29,352 bases of DNA from UPXZ01 sp964634605 (GTDB lineage Bacteria > Bacteroidota > Bacteroidia > Bacteroidales > Paludibacteraceae), in NCBI GenBank assembly GCA_964634605.1, contig CAZWLJ010000040.1, positions 1 through 29,352 on the forward strand. Direction: 5' to 3'. The notes under the pieces were generated by a model. That model searched no databases and was not told where the DNA came from. It saw only the letters and a program-made list of their open reading frames with translations. Of this stretch, positions 1 to 7,952 are shown one piece after another (within the stretch, counting starts at the first letter, position 1; each line of letters opens with the position of its first letter). Made by a program: the position numbers and the translations under genes.

Positions 1-800
1 CGGCTGTACATATTGCTATCGCCCAACAGATAGCTTGAATATAGATTTTGAGAGAAAAATTCATCGTAAGTCATTTGCTGACTGTCATTTCCGTTCGGTA
101 TCAGCAGCTGGCGAATCAGATAAGGGCGCAGTTCGTCGAATGAGAACCAGCAAAGCACCGAATTTCTGAAATAAGCCATGGTGTCGTTATTTGCCATGTT
201 GTCAGGATGAAGTGCATACATCGGCGCAATGGCAATGATTTTGGTATACAGACGGGAGGTATGTGTATCAAAGAAAATCACCTCCTGGATTAAAAATTTA
301 AGCTGATTCCGGACGTAGCGCATATACTGGTCAGGGTTCACTGTGCGTTGTTCGGTCAAAGGATCAACCTGTATGAGGTTATTCTCAGCATTTTCATCGT
401 AGGCGAATACGCGCGAAAGTTCTTCCCCGCTCAGTATATCATCAAACTGAGGTTTAATATCACGCGGATTACGGCTGTAAACATTAATACCGCTGACAAC
501 CGCATCGAGCATTACACGGAAAAGACTGCGGTGCTGATTATTAGGCCTCGAAGGGAAATAGAGCTGGAAATTTTGTTTGTCGCGCATATCTATCACCCGG
601 TACACCACGCGCGACCATGTGACATCTTCTGCCCTGTGATTAATCACAGCTACAGTATCGGCCAACGCATCCAGTTCCATTGTCTGGAGGCGTACATTAC
701 CGGTCTGATCAAAAAATGAGGCATTCGGATCCTGTCCCTGCATATTACCCGTAAACGCGATCAGAGCGAAAACAGTGACAATAATACTATATCTCTTCAT
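1..800 (-). CDS. porN: PorN/GldN, type IX secretion ring component (3' end cut by window)
   Basis: Reading the minus strand from an ATG at 800 gives an open frame of 266 codons that runs off the window start, so the C-terminus is missing. The N-terminus is a typical signal peptide (MKRYSIIVTVFALIAFTGNM). Features matching the GldN/PorN family include a W-S-R-V-V-Y-R-V-I-D-M-R-like segment, followed by a Q-L-Y-F-P stretch and later a K-I-I-A-I-A-P-M motif. In the family, PorN partners the lipoprotein PorK to form the periplasmic ring under the outer membrane of the type IX system. It lies 60 bases after porM and closes the order porP-K-L-M-N, which is the order known for Porphyromonas gingivalis. 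Family and gene order are seen directly; the ring role is family knowledge. Confidence 0.93.
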   Translation of the reverse strand, partial: MKRYSIIVTVFALIAFTGNMQGQDPNASFFDQTGNVRLQTMELDALADTVAVINHRAEDVTWSRVVYRVIDMRDKQNFQLYFPSRPNNQHRSLFRVMLDAVVSGINVYSRNPRDIKPQFDDILSGEELSRVFAYDENAENNLIQVDPLTEQRTVNPDQYMRYVRNQLKFLIQEVIFFDTHTSRLYTKIIAIAPMYALHPDNMANNDTMAYFRNSVLCWFSFDELRPYLIRQLLIPNGNDSQQMTYDEFFSQNLYSSYLLGDSNMYS

Positions 801-860
801 ATATTTTTATATTTTAATTTTTCTGTAATTTAATAATTACTCTTCCACAGCAAACCGGAA

Positions 861-2390
861 TTACAGTTCTACCTGTATTACACCCAGGCTTCGGGGTTTT
901 CCGTCCGGTCCGATTGCTTTGATATTTTTGAACGTGATAATATCTCCTCCTTCCAGTCCTTCCAGGTCGGATTTCTGTTTTCCGCTCAGTTGACCGCTGG
1001 TGCTGGTAGCCACTCCGTTTATGGTAAGCTGGGTAAATGAAGTTATATCAAATTTAGCCTGCACGAGTGCATCTTCTCCGTAGCTTGCAATGATTCTTGC
1101 ATTCTGCAGTTGTTTTCGCGACACACGTCCTTCTTTTATTTCGCGGGGAACTCCCCCGGCATCAGTATATTGGAGGTAGGCAATCGGGTCGGGCAGGTAT
1201 TTCACACGAAACACACCGCTTCCCATTTGCTGTTCACGTCCTTCGACCACAGCTGAAACTAAAATCTTTATTTCACCATCCCGGTTTGCCCGCACGATGT
1301 AATTGCCACCGGCAGTTTTCGTTGCCGATCCACCTTCAACGGTTACCCGCACATTATCGGAAGCAATTCCGGGAACCGAAACACTGAAGCGGTTGTCAAC
1401 ACCCCTGTAAACTACATTCAGATCTTCGTTGGAAATTGTGGCTGCCGGTTTGCCGACCGTGTATTCCTCGGTAAATGGATAAGATATAAATCCGCCCTGG
1501 TTATCCGGCATTCTGATTGTACCTGAATACTTGAATGTACCTGTTTGGGAGGCAACAAATTCATACTTTCCAAATTTTTTCTCACCTACAGCAGGTATTC
1601 TTGTTCCATTAACAAAATATTCATATTGCCGGGTAGAGTCGGTTGCAGCCAGAATAATATCTGCGGAATATCTGCCACCCTGTATGATATATCTTGAATT
1701 CGGCACTACGAATGCCTGAACCTTATTGACTCTGAAGTCATCAAAATCGGTTCTTGATTTCAGGTACTGCACCGTTTCGGCTTCGGCAGAGCGAATGTCC
1801 GACTGGTATTTGGTAAGAATGGTAATAGCAGCCGAAACGGGCATGGATTCGAACAGTTTACTCTCCCACCTCGAACCACCCGTGGTTGCAAACATGGTGC
1901 TGTACATATCGGCTTTCGATGGGTTTGTTTTTTTCAGGTATTCACGATATGCCTCTATTTTTTGCCTCAGTTTTTTTCCGTTTCCTTTTACTATTGCATA
2001 TTCCCCTGCTGCATCTATATCTTCTCTGGCAATGATGTTGACGGCATTTTTGTCAGCTTTTTTTCCGTCCGATATTTTAAGTATTCCATATTTGAATTCC
2101 TTCAGATAGTTGTACAATTCTTCGGACTTTTTCTTAACTTCATTTGCCTGATCGAGCCATTCTTTCACCTTGGCCGGGTTTTTTTTATTCATAAACTCGA
2201 AATCGTCATACATCAGGTTATTGCGTGTTTCCGACGAAGCGATAGTATTTCGTAAACTACTGTCCACCAGCCCGAATCCGTTGAGGATTTCGCTTGACAC
2301 ATTGAGCGCCAGCATGGCAGTCAGCACCAGGTACATCATACCTATCATTCGCTGACGAGGGGTTTCCGGACAATTTTTTGCTCCACTCAT
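861..2390 (-). CDS. porM: PorM/GldM, type IX secretion motor rod protein
   Basis: 509 residues, close to the usual GldM length of a little over 500. A single membrane helix near residues 17-33 (MIGMMYLVLTAMLALN) is preceded by a short cytoplasmic tail, and the rest is a large periplasmic region. It starts with helical sequence and continues as beta-rich repeats from about residue 220, including segments such as FVVPNSRYIIQGGRYSADI. In the family, the helix packs with PorL in the inner membrane and the periplasmic domains form a rod reaching the PorK/PorN ring. The ATG at 2390 is 41 bases after the porL stop, so the genes are likely co-transcribed. Confidence is high from the N-terminal signature and gene order. 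Confidence 0.95.
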   Translation of the reverse strand: MSGAKNCPETPRQRMIGMMYLVLTAMLALNVSSEILNGFGLVDSSLRNTIASSETRNNLMYDDFEFMNKKNPAKVKEWLDQANEVKKKSEELYNYLKEFKYGILKISDGKKADKNAVNIIAREDIDAAGEYAIVKGNGKKLRQKIEAYREYLKKTNPSKADMYSTMFATTGGSRWESKLFESMPVSAAITILTKYQSDIRSAEAETVQYLKSRTDFDDFRVNKVQAFVVPNSRYIIQGGRYSADIILAATDSTRQYEYFVNGTRIPAVGEKKFGKYEFVASQTGTFKYSGTIRMPDNQGGFISYPFTEEYTVGKPAATISNEDLNVVYRGVDNRFSVSVPGIASDNVRVTVEGGSATKTAGGNYIVRANRDGEIKILVSAVVEGREQQMGSGVFRVKYLPDPIAYLQYTDAGGVPREIKEGRVSRKQLQNARIIASYGEDALVQAKFDITSFTQLTINGVATSTSGQLSGKQKSDLEGLEGGDIITFKNIKAIGPDGKPRSLGVIQVEL

Positions 2391-2431
2391 GTTTTGTTCA
2401 ACAGATTTTAGTCATTTGTTTATCGTACTTT

Positions 2432-3427
2432 TCAGCTCAGTGCGTTCAGCATGTTTCCATAAATGGCATTGAGATCCTCCACCTGCTTTGTGAGTTTTCG
2501 GGTAGCCGACTGGTATCTCTGGCTTTCTGTCCGCGCGTCAGCAGCGGCTTCTTTCATCTTGTCCATATCAGCGGCAACTCCGTCGATATGTGTTGTTGCC
2601 AGCCTTATGGCTTCAGCCTGCTGGTTGAGGCTTTCGGTTTGCGACTGTATATGGCGGAGCTGTATTTCGTAAATGGAGTTGATGGATGTGAGGTTTCGGT
2701 TCACATTATCCACATTTACGGAGTAATTTCTTGTATTGCTTACCACATGATCCATCTCGGAATTCACGCCCTGATACGAAGCCGCGAGTGTTTCGGCATT
2801 ACTATTCAGTTTTTGCTGCGCATTGGCAAAAGATGCTGCCATTTCCGAGGCTGTTTCGATATTTCTGGCAAATCCGTTGGCTGCAAGCGCTACATTGGCA
2901 AGTGTCTGGAGATTTTCAGCTGTCAGTGTCAGATTTTTTATCCCTTCGCTTAATTTCTGAAGGTCTTCCTCATTGAGTGCCTCACCAAAAACTCCGGCAG
3001 TCGAACCGCCGGTTTGCTGTACACCACCGGGTAACATGCCCGTTTGTCCGTATACTTGCTGAAAATCTGCCGGAACAACCTCTCCCGATACTGATGGCTG
3101 GATAAAAGCAGTCTGAACACCACCCTGAACTGCTGTAGCTATAGTTTTGACATCGAGCCGGTCGCTGTCTTCAGCTTTGAAATTAAAAATCTTGCCCCAG
3201 TCATATTCCCGGTAGGGCCTGTCAAAAATCCCCAGTGCAAAGATGACCGATTCTACAGACATGCCTACACCCAGCATAATGTTGCCTATCGGGTAGTGAA
3301 GGATTTTGAACATGGCTCCTAAAATTACGATAGATGCTCCTAAACTGTAGGTGGCAGATACGATTCGTCTGCCGGAATAAGAATTCCACCACCTGTAAAA
3401 CTTACTATCCGGTTTCCTAAGCTTCAT
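2432..3427 (-). CDS. porL: PorL/GldL, proton-driven type IX motor stator
   Basis: 331 residues. Two N-terminal membrane helices are visible at about residues 21-42 and 47-69, joined by the family hallmark F-K-I-L-H-Y-P. A buried glutamate, E59 in the second helix (GMSVESVIFALGIF), corresponds to the acidic residue held to carry protons in this motor family. The cytoplasmic remainder is Gln/Ala/Asn-rich and helical, with coiled-coil-like stretches between about residues 150 and 331. PorL and PorM form the inner-membrane motor that powers secretion and, where present, gliding. It lies between porK (88-base gap) and porM (41-base gap). Motor function is family knowledge; the helices and E59 are seen. 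Confidence 0.95.
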   Translation of the reverse strand: MKLRKPDSKFYRWWNSYSGRRIVSATYSLGASIVILGAMFKILHYPIGNIMLGVGMSVESVIFALGIFDRPYREYDWGKIFNFKAEDSDRLDVKTIATAVQGGVQTAFIQPSVSGEVVPADFQQVYGQTGMLPGGVQQTGGSTAGVFGEALNEEDLQKLSEGIKNLTLTAENLQTLANVALAANGFARNIETASEMAASFANAQQKLNSNAETLAASYQGVNSEMDHVVSNTRNYSVNVDNVNRNLTSINSIYEIQLRHIQSQTESLNQQAEAIRLATTHIDGVAADMDKMKEAAADARTESQRYQSATRKLTKQVEDLNAIYGNMLNALS

Positions 3428-3515
3428 TGTTCTTATAATATTTAGTTCTGATTATTATATTTATTCCGTTGTTGTTTTCTGTAAATAACTGATTATCTAC
3501 CATATAAATCAACCG

Positions 3516-4883
3516 CTAATCACCTGTATAGAATCGTACGCAACGGAAACCGATGTATGGACGGCTTTCGTCCTGATACTGGTATGTTTTCACTCCGCAC
3601 TGCAGGTAATATGCTATGTCTTTCCATGATCCTCCCTTTACCACTTTTCGTTTCAGTACCGGTGGATCGTCATTTTTTGAATTGTACTGATAATTCGGAT
3701 TCACTTCCGAGAGGACTGCCACAGATGAAGGATTATAGGCAGACGATGTCCATTCGGCTACATTTCCTGCCATATCATACAGTCCGAAATTGTTGGGTGA
3801 ATAGGATGCGACTTTCATGGTTGTAGTTCCAAGGTCATTTCCAAATCCTGCACGGGCAGGTTTGAAGTTTGCCAGATAACATCCTTTGGAATCGCGCACG
3901 TAATTTCCACCCCACGGGTATAATGCAAGTTCGCGCCCGCCACGTGCGGCATATTCCCACTCGGCTTCAGTAGGCAGTCTGAACTCTTCACCCCTGACCA
4001 GGTTTGTTCCGTAATACAACTTTGTTCGCCAGTTGCAGAATGCCTGTGCCTGTTCCCAGGTGACTCCTACTACCGGATATTGGGCAAAAGCTCCGTGTGA
4101 GAAATACATTTTCATTTTCGGATCGTTATACGTGTACTGGAAGTCGCGGACCCATGCTGCAGTATCGGGAAAAACATTTACAATGCGGCTCGAAAAGAAG
4201 TCGCTTCGGGATTGCAGGGGTTTTGTAATAGTTACGTTACGCATCAGCCCGTTTTCGTCCACGTATCCGCTGTCACGCCTCACCTGAGCTCCTGGAACGA
4301 ATTTTCCTGTTTTCAGATCGTAGCGGTTGGCAGGCAGGGCAGCTTGCTCGTAGTCGTACCAGGAGTATACGTACCGGAGTTTGCTGGGATCAATTTCCTT
4401 TTTACCTCCCAGTACATCTCCGCCCTGATAGTACAACGAGTTGAGGATATCCTGTACTTCTTCGTCTTTGGAGTTCCATGGTATTTTTTGTTTCCAGTTG
4501 AGCAGTGCTTCTTCGGGAGTTGCCTCGTCCACATCGCCTTTCATCGGTTTGCGGAATTCATCTCTGCCAGCCACCACAAGCATACGAAGCGCAACTGAAT
4601 CTCTTACGTAATTTACAAACTGCTTGTATTCATCATTCGTTATTTCGGTATCATCCATCCAGAAAGCATTGAGGGTCACTTTACGGGGTTGTTCGTTTGC
4701 ATTACCTAAAACCGACTGATCGTTTGGTCCCATAATAAACGTTCCGGCTTTGACATATACCATTCCGTAAGGATTAGCATCACGGAAAGTCCCTTTATTC
4801 CCCTGACCGACCAGTTCTCCCATGGGTTTATTACACGAAACCATCAGAGAGGTTACGACTAATATTGGCAGTATTTTCTTCAT
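3516..4883 (-). CDS. porK: PorK/GldK, type IX secretion ring lipoprotein
   Basis: 455 residues with a lipoprotein signal: a hydrophobic stretch ending in L-M-V-S-C, with the lipidated cysteine at residue 17. The mature part is a formylglycine-generating-enzyme/sulfatase-modifying-factor fold, recognised by FRLPTEAEWEYAARGG, the G-N-V-A-E-W-T segment and the C-terminal G-G-S-W-K-D and Y-I-G-F-R-C-V motifs. In this branch the fold serves as a scaffold: with PorN it forms the ring on the periplasmic face of the outer membrane. The gene follows porP after 147 bases. That gap holds only a weak AT-rich hairpin (4924-4941) and no consensus promoter that I can see, so read-through from porP is likely. 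Confidence 0.95.
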   Translation of the reverse strand: MKKILPILVVTSLMVSCNKPMGELVGQGNKGTFRDANPYGMVYVKAGTFIMGPNDQSVLGNANEQPRKVTLNAFWMDDTEITNDEYKQFVNYVRDSVALRMLVVAGRDEFRKPMKGDVDEATPEEALLNWKQKIPWNSKDEEVQDILNSLYYQGGDVLGGKKEIDPSKLRYVYSWYDYEQAALPANRYDLKTGKFVPGAQVRRDSGYVDENGLMRNVTITKPLQSRSDFFSSRIVNVFPDTAAWVRDFQYTYNDPKMKMYFSHGAFAQYPVVGVTWEQAQAFCNWRTKLYYGTNLVRGEEFRLPTEAEWEYAARGGRELALYPWGGNYVRDSKGCYLANFKPARAGFGNDLGTTTMKVASYSPNNFGLYDMAGNVAEWTSSAYNPSSVAVLSEVNPNYQYNSKNDDPPVLKRKVVKGGSWKDIAYYLQCGVKTYQYQDESRPYIGFRCVRFYTGD

Positions 4884-5030
4884 ATTTTCAAGCTGCGTAT
4901 TTGTTTTTTATTCAGGTAATTTTCGTTTTTCAATAAAAACGTGATTACTGTGTTTTCATTGTTTATATTTGATAAAATCGGTGATTTTTACTCTGCTTTT
5001 GCTTTATCATACAACACAATAACTTGATTT

Positions 5031-6014
5031 TTACAAAATTCTTATACTTTTATATCTGTTTTTGTACCTGTTTGTATCGAAAAGAAAACTGTACGATAAA
5101 TAGATCTCGTGTGATCCGGAACTAACCGTGAGCATTTTGCCTGTTGGCAAGTCATATGCATACCCTATGGTCATTCCGTTCATGATGCTTATTCCGGCAA
5201 ATACGACTACCGCATCCTGAAACCGGTATGATAATCCTCCCCAGTACTTTTTGTCATACTCAGCCCGTGAAGATAACTCGGCCTGCCAGGTGATGAAATC
5301 ACTTTTGAAGAGCGAGGATGACCTGATCATGAATTTCGGATTGGCAAGTTGCACATCGTAACCACCTGTGGCATACAGCACACCTCTCACGTTGAACTCT
5401 GACTTTTCATCGTTTAATTTGATTCGCGGAGCATTTAAATGAACGTAAGAAACTCCAAGATAGTATTTCGGTGCTGAATAATAAGCTCCGAGCGTCAGAT
5501 CGAGATTCATTCCGGTTTCGTCGGCCGTTGGAATGGCTGCATCGCCCATAAAGTCGTGGAACTCGGAGTTGATGGTGGCGTTCTTGATACTGTCGTACAC
5601 AAATCCTACGCTGACAAATCCAACATCCATGCCCAGGCTGGCTGTTCCCTTGCCTATTTTTCGTTTATAGGCATACTGAAGATGTGCAGAACGGTTGGTG
5701 AACGCGCCTATCTTGTCGTTGAGGAATTTTATACCTAAACCGTGTGTTACTTTTTTACCGGACTGAAAAGGTGAATTGAGGCTGAAATAGGTGGTTTGAG
5801 GAGCGCCGGGCATTCCGAGCCACTGGATGCGGTGTTGTCCGGTGACATTAATCATTTGATTTTCACCTACCGAGGCAGGATTGAAGGTAGGTGAGTGAAA
5901 CATGTACTGGCTCATCTGAGCCTCAAACTGGGCATATACAGGCAAGCATACTATCCATGAAAACAGCACAGCTGCCATGTATTTCTTGCCTGTATTTCCA
6001 ATTTGTTTTACCAT
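5031..6014 (-). CDS. porP: PorP/SprF-family outer-membrane protein of type IX secretion
   Basis: 327 residues, with a signal peptide ending near residue 28 (VCLPVYAQ). The mature N-terminus carries the family signature Q-M-S-Q-Y-M-F then N-P-A-S-V-G. The rest alternates short beta strands with glycine/aromatic residues, as expected of an outer-membrane barrel. PorP/SprF proteins associate with the type IX apparatus at the outer membrane and with surface adhesin export in gliding relatives. This is the first gene of the porP-K-L-M-N run. Its upstream gap (6015-6150) is AT-rich, and I found no clean -7 element there. The bacteroidete genome may hold further paralogues, so the exact partner cannot be told from sequence. 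Confidence 0.92.
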   Translation of the reverse strand: MVKQIGNTGKKYMAAVLFSWIVCLPVYAQFEAQMSQYMFHSPTFNPASVGENQMINVTGQHRIQWLGMPGAPQTTYFSLNSPFQSGKKVTHGLGIKFLNDKIGAFTNRSAHLQYAYKRKIGKGTASLGMDVGFVSVGFVYDSIKNATINSEFHDFMGDAAIPTADETGMNLDLTLGAYYSAPKYYLGVSYVHLNAPRIKLNDEKSEFNVRGVLYATGGYDVQLANPKFMIRSSSLFKSDFITWQAELSSRAEYDKKYWGGLSYRFQDAVVVFAGISIMNGMTIGYAYDLPTGKMLTVSSGSHEIYLSYSFLFDTNRYKNRYKSIRIL

Positions 6015-6150
6015 CTGATGCTTGTTTTGATATCAATTGAGCTAAAAAAATAAACTCTAAAGATTTCAAAAAATTGTATCAGGCGGCTAAATTGTTTGTT
6101 ATTTCAGAAAAAAAGGAAATCCGAAAAAAGAAACGGGAACTGAAAATCAA

Positions 6151-6372
6151 TCAATATTCTTCTTCATCAAAGAAAAAGTCTTCCTTGCTCGGATAATCAG
6201 GCCAGATATCTTCGATTGTTTCGTAGATTTCTCCTTCATCTTCAATTTCCTGCAGATTTTCAATTACTTCAAGCGGTGCCCCCGAGCGTATTGCATAATC
6301 TATCAGTTCATCTTTTGTTGCAGGCCAGGGTGCATCTTCAATCTTTGATGCCAGTTCTAAAGTCCAATACAT
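6151..6372 (-). CDS. Small acidic DUF2795-like conserved protein
   Basis: 73 residues, starting MYWTLELASKIEDAPWPATK and ending in a strongly acidic tail (FFFDEEEY). The composition is highly acidic and lacks a signal peptide or membrane helix, so it is probably cytoplasmic. I recognise the sequence type as a very conserved short protein of Bacteroidetes resembling DUF2795. No biochemical role is known to me. It lies 72 bases after the adenosyltransferase on the same strand and may be the last gene of that transcript. The ATG at 6372 is the only sensible start. Reality of the gene is well supported by its codon-like composition and family resemblance; function is unknown. Confidence 0.85.
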   Translation of the reverse strand: MYWTLELASKIEDAPWPATKDELIDYAIRSGAPLEVIENLQEIEDEGEIYETIEDIWPDYPSKEDFFFDEEEY

Positions 6373-6444
6373 GTTATTCCAATAATTTAGGTTGTTTCAC
6401 GTGTTATTTTCGAAAAGGAGTGCAAAAATATAAAATTAATTCTA

Positions 6445-6996
6445 TTAAACCGGTTGTTTCCAGGCAATTTCTTCTATATTTTCTTCCTTTAACAATATTC
6501 TTGACAAAATATAGAAGTAGTCCGACAATCGGTTGACATATATAATTACTTTATTATCAACAGGATAAACGTTACTCATATCAATAATACGGCGTTCGGC
6601 ACGACGCGCTACCGTTCGGCACACATGACATTGAGCAGCCACCTGAGTTCCGCCCGGAAGGGTGAAGTAAGTCAGTGGAGTTAACTGAGCATCCAGCCGG
6701 TCAATTTCGCTCTCTACTGCCGTGATATATTCATCTTTCATGACTGAGGCAGCTTTGTGTTCGGTTTTTGTTGTGTCGGTTGCCAGGTTTGATCCTACTG
6801 TGAATAACAGATTTTGCACATTTTGCAGAAAATTTTGGTGTTCGGTTTTCACTCCCCGTGCAACCAAAAGCCCGATGTGTGCATTGAGTTCATCAACTGT
6901 GCCGTAAGCCTCAAGCCTCACATCGTTTTTGCTCACGCGTGTTCCGCCTATCAGTCCGGTGGTGCCTTTATCTCCTGTTTTTGTATATAATTTCAT
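6445..6996 (-). CDS. PduO-type cob(I)alamin adenosyltransferase
   Basis: 183 residues, the usual length for a PduO-type ATP:cob(I)alamin adenosyltransferase. This enzyme transfers the adenosyl group of ATP to reduced cobalamin, making coenzyme B12. Visible signatures are the N-terminal ATP-binding stretch (TKTGDKGTTGLIGGTRVSK, residues 5-23), Y-G-T-V-D-E-L-N-A-H-I-G at about 31-42, the arginine/glutamate motif A-R-R-A-E-R-R, and V-N-R-L-S-D-Y-F near the C-terminus. The protein is cytosolic and trimeric in the family. It lies 20 bases after the methyltransferase-like gene, so the two are likely co-transcribed. No cobalamin riboswitch or B12-dependent enzyme is visible nearby. Confidence 0.94.
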   Translation of the reverse strand: MKLYTKTGDKGTTGLIGGTRVSKNDVRLEAYGTVDELNAHIGLLVARGVKTEHQNFLQNVQNLLFTVGSNLATDTTKTEHKAASVMKDEYITAVESEIDRLDAQLTPLTYFTLPGGTQVAAQCHVCRTVARRAERRIIDMSNVYPVDNKVIIYVNRLSDYFYILSRILLKEENIEEIAWKQPV

Positions 6997-7016
6997 TTTT
7001 GTTCTTCAAATTCCGG

Positions 7017-7796
7017 TCATAATTTCATTTTATAGGTTTTTTTCGGATAGTTTTTGTTGAAAAATACAATTCCTATCTCGAAAAGGTCAATAGTGGTCGT
7101 CACCTGGTTGTGTTTACGTATTTCATTCCATGCTTTTTCCATATCGGCCGACCAGTATATATCGTCTATGATGAAAACGGTATCGGGATGAATATGTTCG
7201 ATACATTGCTGAAAATATCGGATTACAGCTTCCCGGCGATGATTTGCATCAAAGAATACGACATCCAGTTTTTCTGTTTTGTCAAGCAGAGGCTGTAGCG
7301 TATCGTCAATATTTCCCGTAACAATTTCGATATTGTCAATTTCCAGTTTATCAAAGTTTTCACGAGCTATTCCGGCTATTTCATCGCTTCCCTCCATGGT
7401 TTCGCATTTGATTTCGGAGTTAACGGAAGCCATATAAGCAGCAGTCAACCCGAGCGAGGTACCAAGTTCGAGCACCTGCTGAGCTTTGGTAAAGTTTACC
7501 ACGCGGTAGAGCAGTTGAGCCCATTTCGGACTTTTTAGTGATGATTTGGCTATATCGAGAACGCGTGCATTACGATCAGCACCCGTGCCGTAATCTTTAA
7601 CGAAGAGATTGCGGTCGTCATAGATCAGGTTATCGCGCAGCAATTCTATTTTCGGAAAAACATAGAATGGATTTTTCTCATAAATTGCATTCTGAGTAAA
7701 ACGATAAAGGTATGGAGAATGAATTCCATGCCCTTTCGTGTTCTTGGCATCAAAAAAATGCCTGATGTATCTGAGTATGTAACGTCCTTTATTCAT
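7017..7796 (-). CDS. Class I SAM-dependent methyltransferase, O-methyltransferase-like
   Basis: About 259 residues from the ATG at 7796. The frame also allows a TTG at 7808, but the N-terminus MNKGRYILRYIRHFF fits the family start and ATG is preferred. The SAM-binding motif I is V-L-E-L-G-T-S-L-G-L-T near residues 108-118. An acidic loop follows at the end of strand 2 (TMEGSDE) and a D-V-V-F-F-D-A-N-H-R segment lies further on, as in the YrrM/caffeoyl-CoA O-methyltransferase-like group. The N-terminal G-H-G-I-H-S-P motif is typical of a Bacteroidetes branch. The substrate is unknown. It heads the pair with the adenosyltransferase, 20 bases away. The start lies only some 30 bases from the upstream gene's terminator, so any promoter must be very close. 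Confidence 0.85.
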   Translation of the reverse strand: MNKGRYILRYIRHFFDAKNTKGHGIHSPYLYRFTQNAIYEKNPFYVFPKIELLRDNLIYDDRNLFVKDYGTGADRNARVLDIAKSSLKSPKWAQLLYRVVNFTKAQQVLELGTSLGLTAAYMASVNSEIKCETMEGSDEIAGIARENFDKLEIDNIEIVTGNIDDTLQPLLDKTEKLDVVFFDANHRREAVIRYFQQCIEHIHPDTVFIIDDIYWSADMEKAWNEIRKHNQVTTTIDLFEIGIVFFNKNYPKKTYKMKL

Positions 7797-7824
7797 ATTT
7801 TTATGCAAAAATAAGAATATAAAC

Positions 7825-7866
7825 CAAAAAACAAAAAATTAATGCAGAAATAAATCTGCACTAATT
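7825..7866 (-). terminator. Intrinsic terminator of the regulator/acyl-CoA synthetase transcript
   Basis: Minus-strand reading gives a 12-pair stem (AATTAGTGCAGA pairing with TCTGCATTAATT, one G-T wobble) around a 6-base loop, followed by T-rich sequence broken only by single Gs. The arms occupy 7837-7848 and 7855-7866. The site is about 90 bases after the acyl-CoA synthetase stop. A second perfect 9-base inverted repeat (arms AAATTCCTG and CAGGAATTT on the minus strand, roughly 7892-7917) lies between, but has no T-run. Confidence 0.85.
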
Positions 7867-7952
7867 CATAATGACCCGTATGAGGTTTGTAAATTCCTGG
7901 TATTCAGCAGGAATTTCAATCCTCAAGATAATTTACAATTGAATTAAAGGCT

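Noticed and set aside
4924..4941. Hairpin with CGTTTTT/AAAAACG arms between porP and porK
   Set aside because: Very AT-rich, no T-run placed for termination, and the gene order suggests read-through.
6061..6150. Terminator after the small acidic protein gene
   Set aside because: Only a three-pair stem (CCG/CGG) with T-rich flanks on the minus strand; too weak to call.
7797..7808. TTG start giving a four-residue longer methyltransferase
   Set aside because: ATG at 7796 is the normal codon and fits the family N-terminus; the TTG overlaps a -7-like element.
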